DNA from: Henricia sp. BOLD:AAB3569
Lineage: Eukaryota; Echinodermata; Asteroidea; Spinulosida; Echinasteridae
Length of the DNA: 64,000 nucleotides
NCBI GenBank assembly: GCA_037783545.1
Contig: JBBELK010001561.1
Location: 62,001-126,000 of the forward strand
Direction: 5' to 3'
The translations under genes were made by a program, and so were the position numbers. Every line of letters begins with the position of its first letter. Positions within the stretch are counted from its first letter, which is position 1. The notes below the pieces were generated by a model. It ran no database searches. It saw only the letters and a list, made by a program, of their open reading frames with translations, and was not told the origin of the DNA. This document shows positions 25,539-37,400 of the stretch, in pieces.

Positions 25539-25944
25539 TTGACAGACTTTCGCCGGGAAATGGCAGAGAAATTTCAGAGTTTAGAAAAAAAGGGGTTGCC
25601 CCTTTCTGGATGCTCCCGCAACCTGTGGCTGTCTGTACACACCTCTTTGGTGTACTCCTGACTCGTGCGCATGCTCAGTCCTTCAGACTGTCGTTGACAC
25701 GGCCCAGTTTGGGACGGGATTTTGGTCAAAGTGTGGTCCAAACGTCGGCAAATTTGGAGGTCGAAAAATATTCCGACGAACTTCAAATTTTGCATGCTCC
25801 AAAGACTCTATATTGCGCACTTGTCCTAAAAAATTGACAGACTTTCGCCGGGAAATGGCAGAGAAATTTCAGAGTTTAGAAAAAAAAGGGGTTGGCGCTT
25901 CCTGGATGCTCCCGCAACCTGTGGCTGTCTGTACACACCTCTTT

Positions 25945-26232
25945 GGGGGGCGGTCGGGTTGGCGTACGGGTTCTTTCCTCGCCTTTCACCTCTGGGGTCC
26001 CGGGTTCGAATCCGGGGCGTGTATGTGGAGTGGGTTTGCAGTCCCTACTTGACCGCGTGGGTTTTCCCCTGGGGCATTTCTCTGGGGGTTTTCCTCCCAC
26101 TTCTAAAACTGCAACTCCTTCTTCGTCATCTCAAGTTGATAATATAGTATAGTTAAAGCTAAAACCGTATAGTTGATGGCATAAAGGGCCTTAGTTGCCG
26201 AAGATGCCATAAAATATACAACAACAACAACA
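25945..26232 (+). mobile_element. tRNA-derived SINE, copy 1 (long form, 288 bp)
   Basis: Non-satellite sequence interrupts a monomer and is flanked by direct repeats of ACACCTCTTT (25,935-25,944 and 26,233-26,242). The head has an A-box-like TGGCGTACGGG (25,960-25,970) and a perfect pol III B box GGTTCGAATCC (26,003-26,013), with tRNA-like anticodon and T-arm segments resembling the Glu/Asp class. A GGTTTTCC...GTTTTCCTCCC body follows. Near the 3' end a perfect hairpin ATGGCAT/ATGCCAT (26,176-26,182 and 26,204-26,210) precedes an (ACA)n tail. Of the seven copies only this one keeps a 27-bp segment between two GTGGGTTT repeats (26,030 and 26,057), so it is nearest the ancestral form. SINEs encode no protein and move using LINE enzymes. 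Confidence 0.93.
25960..26013 (+). promoter_or_regulatory. Internal pol III promoter of SINE copy 1 (A and B boxes)
   Basis: TGGCGTACGGG (25,960-25,970) fits the A-box pattern TGGCNNANNGG. GGTTCGAATCC (26,003-26,013) matches the B box exactly. The 32 bp between them is normal for tRNA-type promoters. The same pair is present in all seven SINE copies. Activity is not shown. Confidence 0.8.
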
Positions 26233-27426
26233 ACACCTCTTTGGTGTACTCCTGACTCGTGCGCATGCTCAGTCCTTCGGACTGTCGTTGACACGGCCCA
26301 GTTTGGGACGGGATTTTGGTCAAAGTGTGGTCCAAACGTCGGCAAATTTGGAGGTTGAAAAATGTTCCGACGAACTTCAAATTGTGCATGCTCCAAAGAC
26401 TCTATATTGCGCACTTGTCCTAAAAAATTGACAGACTTTCGCCGGGAAATGGCAGAGAAATTTCAGAGTTTAGAAAAAAAAGGGGTTGGCGCTTCCTGGA
26501 TGCTCCCGCAACCTGTGGCTGTCTGTACACACCTCTTTGGTGTACTCCTGACTCGTGCGTATGCTCAGTCCTTCGGACTGTCGTTGACACGGCCCAGTTT
26601 GGGACGGGATTTTGGTCAAAGTGTGGTCCAAACGTCGGCAAATTTGGAGGTCGAAAAATGTTCCGACGAACTTCAAATTTTGCATGCTCCAAAGACTCTA
26701 TATTGCGCACTTGTCCTAAAAAATTGACAGACTTTCGCCGGGAAATGGCAGAGAAATTTCAGAGTTTAGAAAAAAAAGGGGTTGGCGCTTCCTGGATGCT
26801 CCCGCAACCTGTGGCTGTCTGTACACACCTCTTTGGTGTACTCCTGACTCGTGCGTATGCTCAGTCCTTCGGACTGTCGTTGACACGGCCCAGTTTGGGA
26901 CGGGATTTTGGTCAAAGTGTGGTCCAAACGTCGGCAAATTTGGAGGTCGAAAAATGTTCCGACGAACTTCAAATTTTGCATGCTCCAAAGACTCTATATT
27001 GCGCACTTGTCCTAAAAAAATGACAGACTTTCGCCGGGAAATGGCAGAGAAATTTCAGAGTTTAGAAAAAAAAGGGGTTGGCGCTTCCTGGATGCTCCCG
27101 CAACCTGTGGCTGTCTGTAAACACCTCTTTGGTGTACTCCTGACTCGTGCGCATGCTCAGTCCTTCGGACTGTCGTTGACACGGCCCAGTTTGGGACGGG
27201 ATTTTGGTCAAAGTGTGGTCCAAACGTCGGCAAATTTGGAGGTCGAAAAATGTTCCGACGAACTTCAAATTTTGCATGCTCCAAAGACTCTATATTGCGC
27301 ACTTGTCCTAAAAAATTGACAGACTTTCGCCGGGAAATGGCAGAGAAATTTCAGAGTTTAGAAAAAAAAGGGGTTGCCCCTTTCTGGATGCTCCCGCAAC
27401 CTGTGGCTGTCTGTACACACCTCTTT

Positions 27427-27687
27427 GGGGGGCGGTCGGGTTGGCGTACGGGTTCTTTCCTCGCCTTTCACCTCTGGGGTCCCGGGTTCGAATCCGGGGC
27501 GTGTATGTGGATTGGGTTTTCCCCTGGGGCATTTCTCTGGGGGTTTTCCTCCCACTTCTAAAACTGCAACTCCTTCTTCGTCATCTCAAGTTGATAATAT
27601 AGTATAGTTAAAGCTAAAACCGTATAGTTGATGGCATAAAGGGCCTTAGTTGCCGAAGATGCCATAAAATATACAACAACAACAACA
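27427..27687 (+). mobile_element. tRNA-derived SINE, copy 2 (short form, 261 bp)
   Basis: Same element and same insertion point in the monomer as copy 1, with ACACCTCTTT on each side (the right copy at 27,688-27,697). It lacks the 27-bp segment; only one GTGGGTTT-like stretch remains, now reading ATTGGGTTT. Pol III boxes, terminal hairpin and ACA tail are intact. The host monomer has the GGGGTTGCCCCTTTCTGG variant upstream. Confidence 0.93.
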
Positions 27688-28290
27688 ACACCTCTTTGGT
27701 GTACTCCTGACTCGTGCGCATGCTCAGTCCTTCGGACTGTCGTTGACACGGCCCAGTTTGGGACGGGATTTTGGTCAAAGTGTGGTCCAAACGTCGGCAA
27801 ATTTGGAGGTCGAAAAATGTTCCGACGAACTTCAAATTTTGCATGCTCCAAAGACTCTATATTGCGCACTTGTCCTAAAAAATTGACAGACTTTCGCCGG
27901 GAAATGGCAGAGAAATTTCAGAGTTTAGACAAAAAAGGGGTTGGCGCTTCCTGGATGCTCCCGCAACCTGTGGCTGTCTGTACACACCTCTTTGGTGTAC
28001 TCCTGACTCGTGCGGATGCTCAGTCCTTCGGACTGTCGTTGACACGGCCCAGTTTGGGACGGGATTTTGGTCAAAGTGTGGTCCAAACGTCGGCAAATTT
28101 GGAGGTCGAAAAATGTTCCGACGAACTTCAAATTTTGCATGCTCCAAAGACTCTATATTGCGCACTTGTCCTAAAAAATTGACAGACTTTCGCCGGGAAA
28201 TGGCAGAGAAATTTCAGAGTTTAGAAAAAAAAGGGGGTTGGCGCTTCCTGGATGCTCCCGCAACCTGTGGCTGTCTGTACACACCTCTTT

Positions 28291-28551
28291 GGGGGGCGGT
28301 CGGGTTGGCGTACGGGTTCTTTCCTCGCCTTTCACCTCTGGGGTCCCGGGTTCGAATCCGGGGCGTGTATGTGGATTGGGTTTTCCCCTGGGGCATTTCT
28401 CTGGGGGTTTTCCTCCCACTTCTAAAACTGCAACTCCTTCTTCGTCATCTCAAGTTGATAATATAGTATAGTTAAAGCTAAAACCGTATAGTTGATGGCA
28501 TAAAGGGCCTTAGTTGCCGAAGATGCCATAAAATATACAACAACAACAACA
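28291..28551 (+). mobile_element. tRNA-derived SINE, copy 3 (short form, 261 bp)
   Basis: Same phase, same ACACCTCTTT flanks (28,281-28,290 and 28,552-28,561) and same 27-bp loss as copy 2. It starts 864 bp after copy 2, exactly two monomers plus one SINE with its duplication. The host monomer has an extra G (AAAAGGGGGTTGGCG). Confidence 0.93.
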
Positions 28552-30043
28552 ACACCTCTTTGGTGTACTCCTGACTCGTGCGCATGCTCAGTCCTTCGGA
28601 CTGTCGTTGACACGGCCCAGTTTGGGACGGGATTTTGGTCAAAGTGTGGTCCAAACGTCGGCAAATTTGGAGGTCGAAAAATGTTCCGACGAACTTCAAA
28701 TTTTGCATGCTCCAAAGACTCTATATTGCGCACTTGTCCTAAAAAATTGACAGACTTTCGCCGGGAAATGGCAGAGAAATTTCAGAGTTTAGACAAAAAA
28801 GGGGTTGGCGCTTCCTGGATGCTCCCGCAACCTGTGGCTGTCTGTACACACCTCTTTGGTGTACTCCTGACTCGTGCGCATGCTCAGTCCTTCGGACTGT
28901 CGTTGACACGGCCCAGTTTGGGACGGGATTTTGGTCAAAGTGTGGTCCAAACGTCGGCAAATTTGGAGGTCGAAAAAAGTTCCGACGAACTTCAAATTTT
29001 GCATGCTCCAAAGACTCTATATTGCGCACTTGTCCTAAAAAATTGACAGACTTTCGCCGGGAAATGGCAGAGAAATTTCAGAGTTTAGAAAAAAAAGGGG
29101 TTGGCGCTTCCTGGATGCTCCCGCAACCTGTGGCTGTCTGTAAACACCTCTTTGGTGTACTCCTGACTCGTGCGCATGCTCAGTCCTTCGGACTGTCGTT
29201 GACACGGCCCAGTTTGGGACGGGATTTTGGTCAAAGTGTGGTCCAAACGTCGGCAAATTTGGAGGTCGAAAAATGTTCCGACGAACTTCAAATTTTGCAT
29301 GCTCCAAAGGACTCTATATTGCGCACTTGTCCTAAAAAATTGACAGACTTTCGCCGGGAAGTGGCAGAGAAATTTCAGAGTTTAGAAAAAAAAAGGGGTT
29401 GGCGCTTCCTGGATGCTCCCGCAACCTGTGGCTGTCTGTACACACCTCTTTGGTGTACTCCTGACTCGTGCGCATGCTCAGTCCTTCGGACTGTCGTTGA
29501 CACGGCCCAGTTTGGGACGGGATTTTGGTCAAAGTGTGGTCCAAACGTCGGCAAATTTGGAGGTCGAAAAATGTTCCGACGAACTTCAAATTTTGCATGC
29601 TCCAAAGACTCTATATTGCGCACTTGTCCTAAAAAATTGACAGACTTTCGCCGGGAAATGGCAGAGAAATTTCAGAGTTTAGAAACAAAAGTGGTTGGCG
29701 CTTCCTGGATGCTCCCGCAACCTGTGGCTGTCTGTACACACCTCTTTGGTGTACTCCTGACTCGTGCGCATGCTGAGTCCTTCAGACTGTCGTTGACACG
29801 GCCCAGTTTGGGACGGGATTTTGGTCAAAGTGTGGTCCAAACGTCGGCAAATTTGGAGGTCGAAAAATGTTCCGACGAACTTCAAATTTTGCATGCTCCA
29901 AAGACTCTATATTGCGCACTTGTCCTAAAAAATTGACAGACTTTCGCCGGGAAATGGCAGAGAAATTTCAGAGTTTAGAAAAAAAAGGGGTTGGCGCTTC
30001 CTGGATGCTCCCGCAACCTGTGGCTGTCTGTACACACCTCTTT

Positions 30044-30303
30044 GGGGGCGGTCGGGTTGGCGTACGGGTTCTTTCCTCGCCTTTCACCTCTGGGGTCCCG
30101 GGTTCGAATCCGGGGCGTGTATGTGGATTGGGTTTTCCCCTGGGGCATTTCTCTGGGGGTTTTCCTCCCACTTCTAAAACTGCAACTCCTTCTTCGTCAT
30201 CTCAAGTTGATAATATAGTATAGTTAAAGCTAAAACCGTATAGTTGATGGCATAAAGGGCCTTAGTTGCCGAAGATGCCATAAAATATACAACAACAACA
30301 ACA
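30044..30303 (+). mobile_element. tRNA-derived SINE, copy 4 (260 bp, at duplication junction)
   Basis: Short form with one G fewer at the 5' end. The satellite upstream of it matches that upstream of copy 7. The satellite downstream (GGAGGTTGAAAAATG, then TTCAAATTGTGCATG) matches that downstream of copy 1. It therefore lies at the join of the 4071-bp tandem duplication, and the exchange point maps between about 30,127 and 30,426, within or just after this SINE. ACACCTCTTT flanks are intact. Confidence 0.93.
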
Positions 30304-31497
30304 ACACCTCTTTGGTGTACTCCTGACTCGTGCGCATGCTCAGTCCTTCGGACTGTCGTTGACACGGCCCAGTTTGGGACGGGATTTTGGTCAAAGTGTG
30401 GTCCAAACGTCGGCAAATTTGGAGGTTGAAAAATGTTCCGACGAACTTCAAATTGTGCATGCTCCAAAGACTCTATATTGCGCACTTGTCCTAAAAAATT
30501 GACAGACTTTCGCCGGGAAATGGCAGAGAAATTTCAGAGTTTAGAAAAAAAAGGGGTTGGCGCTTCCTGGATGCTCCCGCAACCTGTGGCTGTCTGTACA
30601 CACCTCTTTGGTGTACTCCTGACTCGTGCGTATGCTCAGTCCTTCGGACTGTCGTTGACACGGCCCAGTTTGGGACGGGATTTTGGTCAAAGTGTGGTCC
30701 AAACGTCGGCAAATTTGGAGGTCGAAAAATGTTCCGACGAACTTCAAATTTTGCATGCTCCAAAGACTCTATATTGCGCACTTGTCCTAAAAAATTGACA
30801 GACTTTCGCCGGGAAATGGCAGAGAAATTTCAGAGTTTAGAAAAAAAAGGGGTTGGCGCTTCCTGGATGCTCCCGCAACCTGTGGCTGTCTGTACACACC
30901 TCTTTGGTGTACTCCTGACTCGTGCGTATGCTCAGTCCTTCGGACTGTCGTTGACACGGCCCAGTTTGGGACGGGATTTTGGTCAAAGTGTGGTCCAAAC
31001 GTCGGCAAATTTGGAGGTCGAAAAATGTTCCGACGAACTTCAAATTTTGCATGCTCCAAAGACTCTATATTGCGCACTTGTCCTAAAAAAATGACAGACT
31101 TTCGCCGGGAAATGGCAGAGAAATTTCAGAGTTTAGAAAAAAAAGGGGTTGGCGCTTCCTGGATGCTCCCGCAACCTGTGGCTGTCTGTAAACACCTCTT
31201 TGGTGTACTCCTGACTCGTGCGCATGCTCAGTCCTTCGGACTGTCGTTGACACGGCCCAGTTTGGGACGGGATTTTGGTCAAAGTGTGGTCCAAACGTCG
31301 GCAAATTTGGAGGTCGAAAAATGTTCCGACGAACTTCAAATTTTGCATGCTCCAAAGACTCTATATTGCGCACTTGTCCTAAAAAATTGACAGACTTTCG
31401 CCGGGAAATGGCAGAGAAATTTCAGAGTTTAGAAAAAAAAGGGGTTGCCCCTTTCTGGATGCTCCCGCAACCTGTGGCTGTCTGTACACACCTCTTT

Positions 31498-31758
31498 GGG
31501 GGGCGGTCGGGTTGGCGTACGGGTTCTTTCCTCGCCTTTCACCTCTGGGGTCCCGGGTTCGAATCCGGGGCGTGTATGTGGATTGGGTTTTCCCCTGGGG
31601 CATTTCTCTGGGGGTTTTCCTCCCACTTCTAAAACTGCAACTCCTTCTTCGTCATCTCAAGTTGATAATATAGTATAGTTAAAGCTAAAACCGTATAGTT
31701 GATGGCATAAAGGGCCTTAGTTGCCGAAGATGCCATAAAATATACAACAACAACAACA
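31498..31758 (+). mobile_element. tRNA-derived SINE, copy 5 (duplicate of copy 2)
   Basis: Located exactly 4071 bp after copy 2 and apparently identical to it, including the host-monomer variant GGGGTTGCCCCTTTCTGG and the ACACCTCTTT flanks. It is part of the second unit of the 4071-bp duplication, not an independent insertion. Confidence 0.93.
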
Positions 31759-32361
31759 ACACCTCTTTGGTGTACTCCTGACTCGTGCGCATGCTCAGTC
31801 CTTCGGACTGTCGTTGACACGGCCCAGTTTGGGACGGGATTTTGGTCAAAGTGTGGTCCAAACGTCGGCAAATTTGGAGGTCGAAAAATGTTCCGACGAA
31901 CTTCAAATTTTGCATGCTCCAAAGACTCTATATTGCGCACTTGTCCTAAAAAATTGACAGACTTTCGCCGGGAAATGGCAGAGAAATTTCAGAGTTTAGA
32001 CAAAAAAGGGGTTGGCGCTTCCTGGATGCTCCCGCAACCTGTGGCTGTCTGTACACACCTCTTTGGTGTACTCCTGACTCGTGCGGATGCTCAGTCCTTC
32101 GGACTGTCGTTGACACGGCCCAGTTTGGGACGGGATTTTGGTCAAAGTGTGGTCCAAACGTCGGCAAATTTGGAGGTCGAAAAATGTTCCGACGAACTTC
32201 AAATTTTGCATGCTCCAAAGACTCTATATTGCGCACTTGTCCTAAAAAATTGACAGACTTTCGCCGGGAAATGGCAGAGAAATTTCAGAGTTTAGAAAAA
32301 AAAGGGGGTTGGCGCTTCCTGGATGCTCCCGCAACCTGTGGCTGTCTGTACACACCTCTTT

Positions 32362-32622
32362 GGGGGGCGGTCGGGTTGGCGTACGGGTTCTTTCCTCGCC
32401 TTTCACCTCTGGGGTCCCGGGTTCGAATCCGGGGCGTGTATGTGGATTGGGTTTTCCCCTGGGGCATTTCTCTGGGGGTTTTCCTCCCACTTCTAAAACT
32501 GCAACTCCTTCTTCGTCATCTCAAGTTGATAATATAGTATAGTTAAAGCTAAAACCGTATAGTTGATGGCATAAAGGGCCTTAGTTGCCGAAGATGCCAT
32601 AAAATATACAACAACAACAACA
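32362..32622 (+). mobile_element. tRNA-derived SINE, copy 6 (duplicate of copy 3)
   Basis: Exactly 4071 bp after copy 3, with the same extra-G host monomer and the same flanks. Short form with intact A/B boxes, terminal hairpin and ACA tail. Confidence 0.93.
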
Positions 32623-34114
32623 ACACCTCTTTGGTGTACTCCTGACTCGTGCGCATGCTCAGTCCTTCGGACTGTCGTTGACACGGCCCAGTTTGGGACG
32701 GGATTTTGGTCAAAGTGTGGTCCAAACGTCGGCAAATTTGGAGGTCGAAAAATGTTCCGACGAACTTCAAATTTTGCATGCTCCAAAGACTCTATATTGC
32801 GCACTTGTCCTAAAAAATTGACAGACTTTCGCCGGGAAATGGCAGAGAAATTTCAGAGTTTAGACAAAAAAGGGGTTGGCGCTTCCTGGATGCTCCCGCA
32901 ACCTGTGGCTGTCTGTACACACCTCTTTGGTGTACTCCTGACTCGTGCGCATGCTCAGTCCTTCGGACTGTCGTTGACACGGCCCAGTTTGGGACGGGAT
33001 TTTGGTCAAAGTGTGGTCCAAACGTCGGCAAATTTGGAGGTCGAAAAAAGTTCCGACGAACTTCAAATTTTGCATGCTCCAAAGACTCTATATTGCGCAC
33101 TTGTCCTAAAAAATTGACAGACTTTCGCCGGGAAATGGCAGAGAAATTTCAGAGTTTAGAAAAAAAAGGGGTTGGCGCTTCCTGGATGCTCCCGCAACCT
33201 GTGGCTGTCTGTAAACACCTCTTTGGTGTACTCCTGACTCGTGCGCATGCTCAGTCCTTCGGACTGTCGTTGACACGGCCCAGTTTGGGACGGGATTTTG
33301 GTCAAAGTGTGGTCCAAACGTCGGCAAATTTGGAGGTCGAAAAATGTTCCGACGAACTTCAAATTTTGCATGCTCCAAAGGACTCTATATTGCGCACTTG
33401 TCCTAAAAAATTGACAGACTTTCGCCGGGAAGTGGCAGAGAAATTTCAGAGTTTAGAAAAAAAAAGGGGTTGGCGCTTCCTGGATGCTCCCGCAACCTGT
33501 GGCTGTCTGTACACACCTCTTTGGTGTACTCCTGACTCGTGCGCATGCTCAGTCCTTCGGACTGTCGTTGACACGGCCCAGTTTGGGACGGGATTTTGGT
33601 CAAAGTGTGGTCCAAACGTCGGCAAATTTGGAGGTCGAAAAATGTTCCGACGAACTTCAAATTTTGCATGCTCCAAAGACTCTATATTGCGCACTTGTCC
33701 TAAAAAATTGACAGACTTTCGCCGGGAAATGGCAGAGAAATTTCAGAGTTTAGAAACAAAAGTGGTTGGCGCTTCCTGGATGCTCCCGCAACCTGTGGCT
33801 GTCTGTACACACCTCTTTGGTGTACTCCTGACTCGTGCGCATGCTGAGTCCTTCAGACTGTCGTTGACACGGCCCAGTTTGGGACGGGATTTTGGTCAAA
33901 GTGTGGTCCAAACGTCGGCAAATTTGGAGGTCGAAAAATGTTCCGACGAACTTCAAATTTTGCATGCTCCAAAGACTCTATATTGCGCACTTGTCCTAAA
34001 AAATTGACAGACTTTCGCCGGGAAATGGCAGAGAAATTTCAGAGTTTAGAAAAAAAAGGGGTTGGCGCTTCCTGGATGCTCCCGCAACCTGTGGCTGTCT
34101 GTACACACCTCTTT

Positions 34115-34374
34115 GGGGGCGGTCGGGTTGGCGTACGGGTTCTTTCCTCGCCTTTCACCTCTGGGGTCCCGGGTTCGAATCCGGGGCGTGTATGTGGATT
34201 GGGTTTTCCCCTGGGGCATTTCTCTGGGGGTTTTCCTCCCACTTCTAAAACTGCAACTCCTTCTTCGTCATCTCAAGTTGATAATATAGTATAGTTAAAG
34301 CTAAAACCGTATAGTTGATGGCATAAAGGGCCTTAGTTGCCGAAGATGCCATAAAATATACAACAACAACAACA
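34115..34374 (+). mobile_element. tRNA-derived SINE, copy 7 (duplicate of copy 4 upstream side)
   Basis: Exactly 4071 bp after copy 4 and sharing its five-G start. Downstream of the SINE the satellite reverts to canonical GGAGGTCGAAAAATG and TTTTGCATG, unlike copy 4, which marks the right end of the duplicated region. No SINE copy occurs after this point. Confidence 0.93.
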
Positions 34375-34499
34375 ACACCTCTTTGGTGTACTCCTGACTC
34401 GTGCGCATGCTCAGTCCTTCGGACTGTCGTTGACACGGCCCAGTTTGGGACGGGATTTTGGTCAAAGTGTGGTCCAAACGTCGGCAAATTTGGAGGTCG

Positions 34500-37400
34500 A
34501 AAAATGTTCCGACGAACTTCAAATTTTGCATGCTCCAAAGACTCTATATTGCGCACTTGTCCTAAAAAATTGACAGACTTTCGCCGGGAAATGGCAGAGA
34601 AATTTCAGAGTTTAGACAAAAAAGGGGTTGGCGCTTCCTGGATGCTCCCGCAACCTGTGGCTGTCTGTACACACCTCTTTGGTGTACTCCTGACTCGTGC
34701 GCATGCTCAGTCCTTCGGACTGTCGTTGACACGGCCCAGTTTGGGACGGGATTTTGGTCAAAGTGTGGTCCAAACGTCGGCAAATTTGGAGGTCGAAAAA
34801 TGTTCCAACGAACTTCAAATTTTGCATGCTCCAAAGACTCTATATTGCGCACTTGTCCTAAAAAATTGACAGACTTTCGCCGGGAAATGGCAGAGAAATT
34901 TCAGAGTTTAGAAAAAAAAGGGGTTGGCGCTTCCTGGATGCTCCCGCAACCTGTGGCTGTCTGTAAACACCTCTTTGGTGTACTCCTGACTCGTGCGCAT
35001 GCTCAGTCCTTCGGACTGTCGTTGACACGGCCCAGTTTGGGACGGGATTTTGGTCAAAGTGTGGTCCAAACGTCGGCAAATTTGGAGGTCGAAAAATGTT
35101 CCGACGAACTTCAAATTGTGCATGCTCCAAAGGACTCTATATTGCGCACTTGTCCTAAAAAATTGACAGACTTTCGCCGGGAAATGGCAGAGAAATTTCA
35201 GAGTTTAGAAAAAAAAGGGGTTGGCGCTTCCTGGATGCTCCCGCAACCTGTGGCTGTCTGTACAATCCTCTTTGGTGTACTCCTGACTCGTGCGCATGCT
35301 CAGTCCTTCGGACTGTCGTTGACACGGGCCAGTTTGGGACGGGATTTTGGTCAAAGTGTGGTCCAAACGTCGGCAAATTTGGAGGTCGAAAAATGTTCCG
35401 ACGAACTTCAAATTTTGCATGCTCCAAAGGACTCTATATTGCGCACTTGTCCTAAAAAATTGACAGACTTTCGCCGGGAAATGGCAGAGAAATTTCAGAG
35501 TTTAGAAAAAAAAAGGGGTCGGCGCTTCCTGGATGCTCCCGCAACCTGTGGCTGTCTGTACACACCTCTTTGGTGTACTCCTGACTCGTGCGCATGCTCA
35601 GTCCTTCGGACTGTCGTTGACACGGCCCAGTTTGGGACGGGATTTTGGTCAAAGTGTGGTCCAAACGTCGGCAAATTTGGAGGTCGAAAAATGTTCCGAC
35701 GAACTTCAAATTTTGCATGCTCCAAAGACTCTATATTGCGCACTTGTCCTAAAAAATTGACAGACTTTCGCCGGGAAATGGCAGAGAAATTTCAGAGTTT
35801 AGAAAAAAAAGTGGTTGGCGCTTCCTGGATGCTCCCGCAACCTGTGGCTGTCTGTACACACCTCTTTGGTGTACTCCTGACTCGTGCGCATGCTCAGTCC
35901 TTCGGACTGTCGTTGACACGGCCCAGTTTGGGACGGGATTTTTGTCAAAGTGTGGTCCAAACGTCGGCAAATTTGGAGGTCGAAAAATGTTCCGACGAAC
36001 TTCAAATTTTGCATGCTCCAAAGGACTCTATATTGCGCACTTGTCCTAAAAAATTGACAGACTTTCGCCGGGAAATGGCAGAGAAATTTCAGAGTTTAGA
36101 AAAAAAAGGGGTTGCCCCTTTCTGGATGCTCCCGCAACCTGTGGCTGTCTGTACACACCTCTTTGGTGTACTCCTGACTCGTGCGCATGCTCAGTCCTTC
36201 GGACTGTCGTTGACACGGCCCAGTTTGGGACGGGATTTTGGTCAAAGTGTGGTCCAAACGTCGGCAAATTTGGAGGTCGAAAAATGTTCCGACGAACTTC
36301 AAATTTTGCATGCTCCAAAGACTCTATATTGCGCACTTGTCCTAAAAAATTGACAGACTTTCGCCGGGAAATGGCAGAGAAATTTCAGAGTTTAGACAAA
36401 AAAGGGGTTGGCGCTTCCTGGATGCTCCCGCAACCTGTGGCTGTCTGTACACACCTCTTTGGTGTACTCCTGACTCGTGCGCATGCTCAGTCCTTCGGAC
36501 TGTCGTTGACACGGCCCAGTTTGGGACGGGATTTTGGTCAAAGTGTGGTCCAAACGTCGGCAAATTTGGAGGTCGAAAAATGTTCCAACGAACTTCAAAT
36601 TTTGCATGCTCCAAAGACTCTATATTGCGCACTTGTCCTAAAAAATTGACAGACTTTCGCCGGGAAATGGCAGAGAAATTTCAGAGTTTAGAAAAAAAAG
36701 GGGTTGGCGCTTCCTGGATGCTCCCGCAACCTGTGGCTGTCTGTAAACACCTCTTTGGTGTACTCCTGACTCGTGCGCATGCTCAGTCCTTCGGACTGTC
36801 GTTGACACGGCCCAGTTTGGGACGGGATTTTGGTCAAAGTGTGGTCCAAACGTCGGCAAATTTGGAGGTCGAAAAATGTTCCGACGAACTTCAAATTTTG
36901 CATGCTCCAAAGGACTCTATATTGCGCACTTGTCCTAAAAAATTGACAGACTTTCGCCGGGAAATGGCAGAGAAATTTCAGAGTTTAGACAAAAAAGGGG
37001 TTGGCGCTTCCTGGATGCTCCCGCAACCTGTGGCTGTCTGTACACACCTCTTTGGTGTACTCCTGACTCGTGCGCATGCTCAGTCCTTCGGACTGTCGTT
37101 GACACGGCCCAGTTTGGGACGGGATTTTGGTCAAAGTGTGGTCCAAACGTCGGCAAATTTGGAGGTCGAAAAATGTTCCAACGAACTTCAAATTTTGCAT
37201 GCTCCAAAGACTCTATATTGCGCACTTGTCCTAAAAAATTGACAGACTTTCGCCGGGAAATGGCAGAGAAATTTCAGAGTTTAGAAAAAAAAGGGGTTGG
37301 CGCTTCCTGGATGCTCCCGCAACCTGTGGCTGTCTGTAAACACCTCTTTGGTGTACTCCTGACTCGTGCGCATGCTCAGTCCTTCGGACTGTCGTTGACA

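Larger units (their letters stand above)
26070..34210 (+). repeat. 4071-bp tandem duplication carrying SINE copies
   Basis: Two adjacent units of 4071 bp (about 26,070-30,140 and 30,141-34,211; edges uncertain by up to ~300 bp). Rare markers repeat at exactly this shift: GTGCGTATGC, AAAAAAATGACAG, GTGCGGATGC, GAAAAAAGTTCCG, GGGAAGTGGC, GAAACAAAAGTGG, GCTGAGTCCTTCAGACTG and each SINE. I found no difference between units in the parts compared, so they are identical or nearly so. This is either a very recent duplication or an assembly artefact. Confidence 0.88.

Noticed and set aside
25945..26020. Functional tRNA gene
   Set aside because: The A and B boxes and T arm are tRNA-like, but the acceptor stem does not close, the fold is imperfect, and the sequence continues into a SINE body with an ACA tail and target-site duplications.
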